Positions 61,515 to 64,000 of a stretch of DNA of 64,000 nucleotides are shown in pieces. The translations under genes and the position numbers were made by a program. The notes beneath the pieces were generated by a model, which was not told where the DNA came from, did not search any database, and saw only the letters and a list, made by a program, of their open reading frames with translations. Each line of letters begins with the position of its first letter. The stretch's first letter is position 1. The DNA is from Caprella mutica (Eukaryota > Arthropoda > Malacostraca > Amphipoda > Caprellidae). The stretch lies in NCBI GenBank assembly GCA_947561585.1, contig CANNZV010001818.1, positions 124,001-188,000 on the forward strand, in the 5' to 3' direction.

Positions 61515-63905
61515 TATCAATGGGAAAACTGCCACTTGGAATATTGCCCCTGGGAAAACTGCCTCTGGTGGAAAATTGCCACCCGGAGAACTGCCACGGA
61601 GGAAAATTGCCCCTATATAATATATTAACATTCAAACAAAAATATTAATAGTCTATGCAAACAAAACACCAAACAGAATACAAAATGATTTGAATTTTAT
61701 GTAATCGTTGTTTGATAAGTTAAATTACTCTCTTATAAATAAAATCTACAAGCAGCTATTCAAACAATGGTCCCGAGAAGCCCGTTCCGGTTTGAAATAT
61801 TTATTCAAAATTAAAAACTAAATGACTTGAGTTGCTGAAACTTCGTTACTTACAAATTGTCTATGACGTATTTATTAATCGTATAAATATCAATGAAACT
61901 AATGCAACATGTTTATTCCTTTTAATTTTTATCCTTTTTCATCATGCATATTTTGCAACACAATTGTTGCAAAGCCGATCGAGGTGGTCACCACGGCAGC
62001 CAAGGAGCAGCGAGAGTGCAGCGTGTGAGCCAAACTGACTGCTTTGAGGACTAATTCTACTCCGGTGTAACTGCACAGAACTACTATTGGCACCTGCTCT
62101 TATTTGCCTAACGCGCTGCCTAACTGCGGATACGTGACCCTTAGCCAAAACTGCTATAATAGTAAAATAATATTACAGTCGCGGCTAGAGGCCGCGCATC
62201 CGCAGTTAGGGGGTCCGACCATGGAAAATCTCTAAATTATATCATTTTTTTTTATTTAATAAATAGGTACCTAACAACCTTATAAATGATTGTACAAAAA
62301 ATCAGAACTCTAGAGTGTTCATGTGTGACGCTATGCCCCTTGGGAGAGGGAGAAGGGATGTGGGTATATAGCGCTCTGTTAGTTCAAATAACTCGTTTTC
62401 TATGGGTTTAATCGAAAAAAAGCCATGAACAAAAACGATAGGGAATTCAATTTTGTATTAGTATACGAAGTTTCAGAACCGTAGCTTCATTAATAATTTT
62501 TTTTTTGAAAAAAACATGGTCAGTGCCCCAATAACTTCTAATGCCATTTTGAGGCACTTCAAAATAGCTACACATTTTGGAATTCAAACATCTAACGCTT
62601 GATTTTGGTTGAAGCTACGGCATTGCAGTTTTTTGCATTTGAATCTCCAGGAAATTATCTAGAACTGTAGTCGTGTTTTGTTCGAATTTCAAATTATTTT
62701 TAGAAATATTGAATTTAAATTTTTTTTCCAATATTTCGAAAAATAATTTGAAATTTGAACAAAACTCGACTACAATTCTAGACCATCCTTTGGTGAATCG
62801 AATGCAAAAACCCGCAATGCCGTATCTTCAACCAAAATCAAGCTTTAGGCGTTTTGAAAAAGGGTCGAAAAACAGTTCGAAATTCGAATAACTCGTTTTC
62901 TAGGGGTCGAATCGAAAAAATGCCAGGAACAAAATCGAAAGAGAATTAGATTTTTACATGCGAGTACCAAGTTTCAGAACCGTAGCTTCATTAATAAAAA
63001 GTTTTCAAAAACCATGGTCGGGCCCCTTAGGCAGCGCGCTAGGCAAATAGGAGTAGTTCTGCGCAGTTACGCCGGAGTAGAATTGGCCCCCAAATCGGTC
63101 AGTTTGGCTCACACGCTGTGCTCTCGCTGCTCTTTGGCTGACGTGGTGACTACCTCGACCGACTTAACCGCTGCCTCGAACCTGCTTCTATTTTCACTTG
63201 GGAATCGCGCCATGAATATCAACTATTTTTGCTAATCGTAAATTAGCCTCTTTAAGCTTTATCATCAGATAGGTTCTTAATTCATTTTTAGTTCTTCTAA
63301 TTCAAGTGGCAATATGTTTATTGTTAAATTATAAAGACAAACTAAATTTTTTATTGGTTTCCAATGTCATTTCCACATTCACTTTCGGATAGTGTTCAGA
63401 GGACTGTACTTTAATAGACGAGACAAGGAAACAATTAAAGTTAGAGTTGATCAACATAGAGGGGTTTGTTTTAGAAGCTCCTGCACTGTTTCATCCAATC
63501 TAGAAAAAATAATAACTTGTATGTAGATAAACTGGTACAGTAGAGAACCTTTAAATGATTTAACCTCTTAAAGACGTAAGGGAACAAATGAACACATTAA
63601 GTTAATATTAATTGCGTATCCACTTGTCAAAATGCGATGTACTCATTTTAAATCATTATTTATTTTAAATTAATGATATAAAATAAGATTCAGTAACTAC
63701 CAACGAATTTACATAAATACAATATAATGGCATAAATACAATGGCAATTTTCCTCAGTGGCAATCTCCGGTTGGCAATATTCCCACAGTGGGAGTTTTCC
63801 CGCAGTGGCAATCTTCCCAGTGGCAATTTTCCCAGTGAAAAGTTCCACCGGGAATATTCCACCAGCGTTGAACTCAATTAGTGGAAAATTCAGCAGTGGA
63901 GGATT
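61515..63905. mobile_element. Element with repeated 'tggcaattttccc' termini
   Basis: Left end 61515-61616 and right end about 63745-63900 are arrays of a roughly 14-bp motif ('gggaaaactgcca' on the left, 'tggcaattttccc' on the right), inverted to each other. The design resembles 24976-26396 but with a different motif. The last motifs on the right are of the 'ttccaccgggaa' type, mixing the two. Exact ends and target duplication are not resolved. It encloses the palindromic element 61970-63200. Confidence 0.65.
61970..63200. mobile_element. Long-TIR element with internal hairpin
   Basis: Inverted arms of about 200 bp: 'gaggtggtcaccacggcagc' near 61980 pairs with its inverse near 63150, and arms run to 'gaccatgg' at 62217 and 'ccatggtc' at 63011. 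Inside are a direct repeat of about 140 bp (from 'ataactcgttttcta' at 62390 and 62887) and a large hairpin (about 62590-62865). GC content of the arms is far above the surroundings. No transposase frame; short frames are shadows of the arms. Confidence 0.75.
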
Positions 63906-64000
63906 CCACTAATATATAAATATAAATAGAATATATATTTGAAATTACTCACATATTTTATTTCAAATTCAGTCGAATGATGCCATGAAATGTATACTCT
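63906..64000. other. Window end, noncoding
   Basis: AT-rich, nothing recognisable. Confidence 0.4.

Noticed and set aside
61441..61635. 64-codon Gly/Phe/Pro-rich minus-strand frame, with similar frames at 24894-25100 and 63665-63877
   Set aside because: They are translations of short terminal motif arrays of transposable elements.

Overview
This is a nuclear window from a eukaryote, most likely an arthropod and plausibly an insect. It is AT-rich and has no operons. It carries a eukaryotic-type tRNA-Pro(AGG) with internal promoter boxes, non-LTR retrotransposon pieces of arthropod type, Tc1/mariner and P-like transposase remnants, many small inverted-repeat elements and several minisatellites. 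I cannot name the species. No family-recognised host protein gene is present; the only repeatedly conserved reading frame is an unrecognised 247-residue protein present in four copies.

Left part (1-19850): layered transposon debris. Positions 1-4480 are a mosaic of short elements ending in CCAGTCTG, two of them with 8-bp target duplications. Positions 4489-6975 are a 2.5-kb element with an 8-bp target duplication, repeated motifs at its ends, a THAP-finger remnant and a nested 5'-truncated LINE that has its own 17-bp target duplication. A hAT-like element (7908-9152), a mariner-type transposase remnant (9340-10505) and a nearly complete but decayed LINE (about 12870-17200) follow. A TIR element at 17371 has an end that appears to have grown into a 16-bp minisatellite.

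Central and right part (19851-61190): one locus in four copies. A left arm (19851-30424) is inverted relative to three head-to-tail units: A 33309-41570, B 41571-52669 and C 52670 to about 61190. The shared module contains an 18-bp palindrome, a noncoding first exon, an intron, the 247-codon frame opening directly at the splice acceptor, a 20-bp minisatellite, a tRNA-Pro and a 24-bp minisatellite. Each unit A-C also has a 19-bp minisatellite of about 1.3-1.45 kb upstream of the gene. The frame is intact in the left arm, A and C, and frameshifted in B. The tRNA is present in the left arm, A and B; B carries a T-loop change; C lacks it because homology weakens just after the stop codon.

The insertions give relative dates. 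The left arm alone carries a 3.2-kb block (a TTAA-flanked MITE, P-like transposase pieces and a LINE) and a 1.4-kb element with repeated termini. Units B and C share a 2.8-kb Tc1/mariner-like element missing from A. B and C have almost the same 19-bp array variant order, so they separated last.

Right end (61191-64000): a diverged flank of unit C, then an element with repeated termini containing a long-TIR element with an internal hairpin of about 270 bp. The most interesting signals are the amplified orphan gene plus tRNA module and the group of elements whose termini are short-motif arrays. All homology calls here were made by eye.
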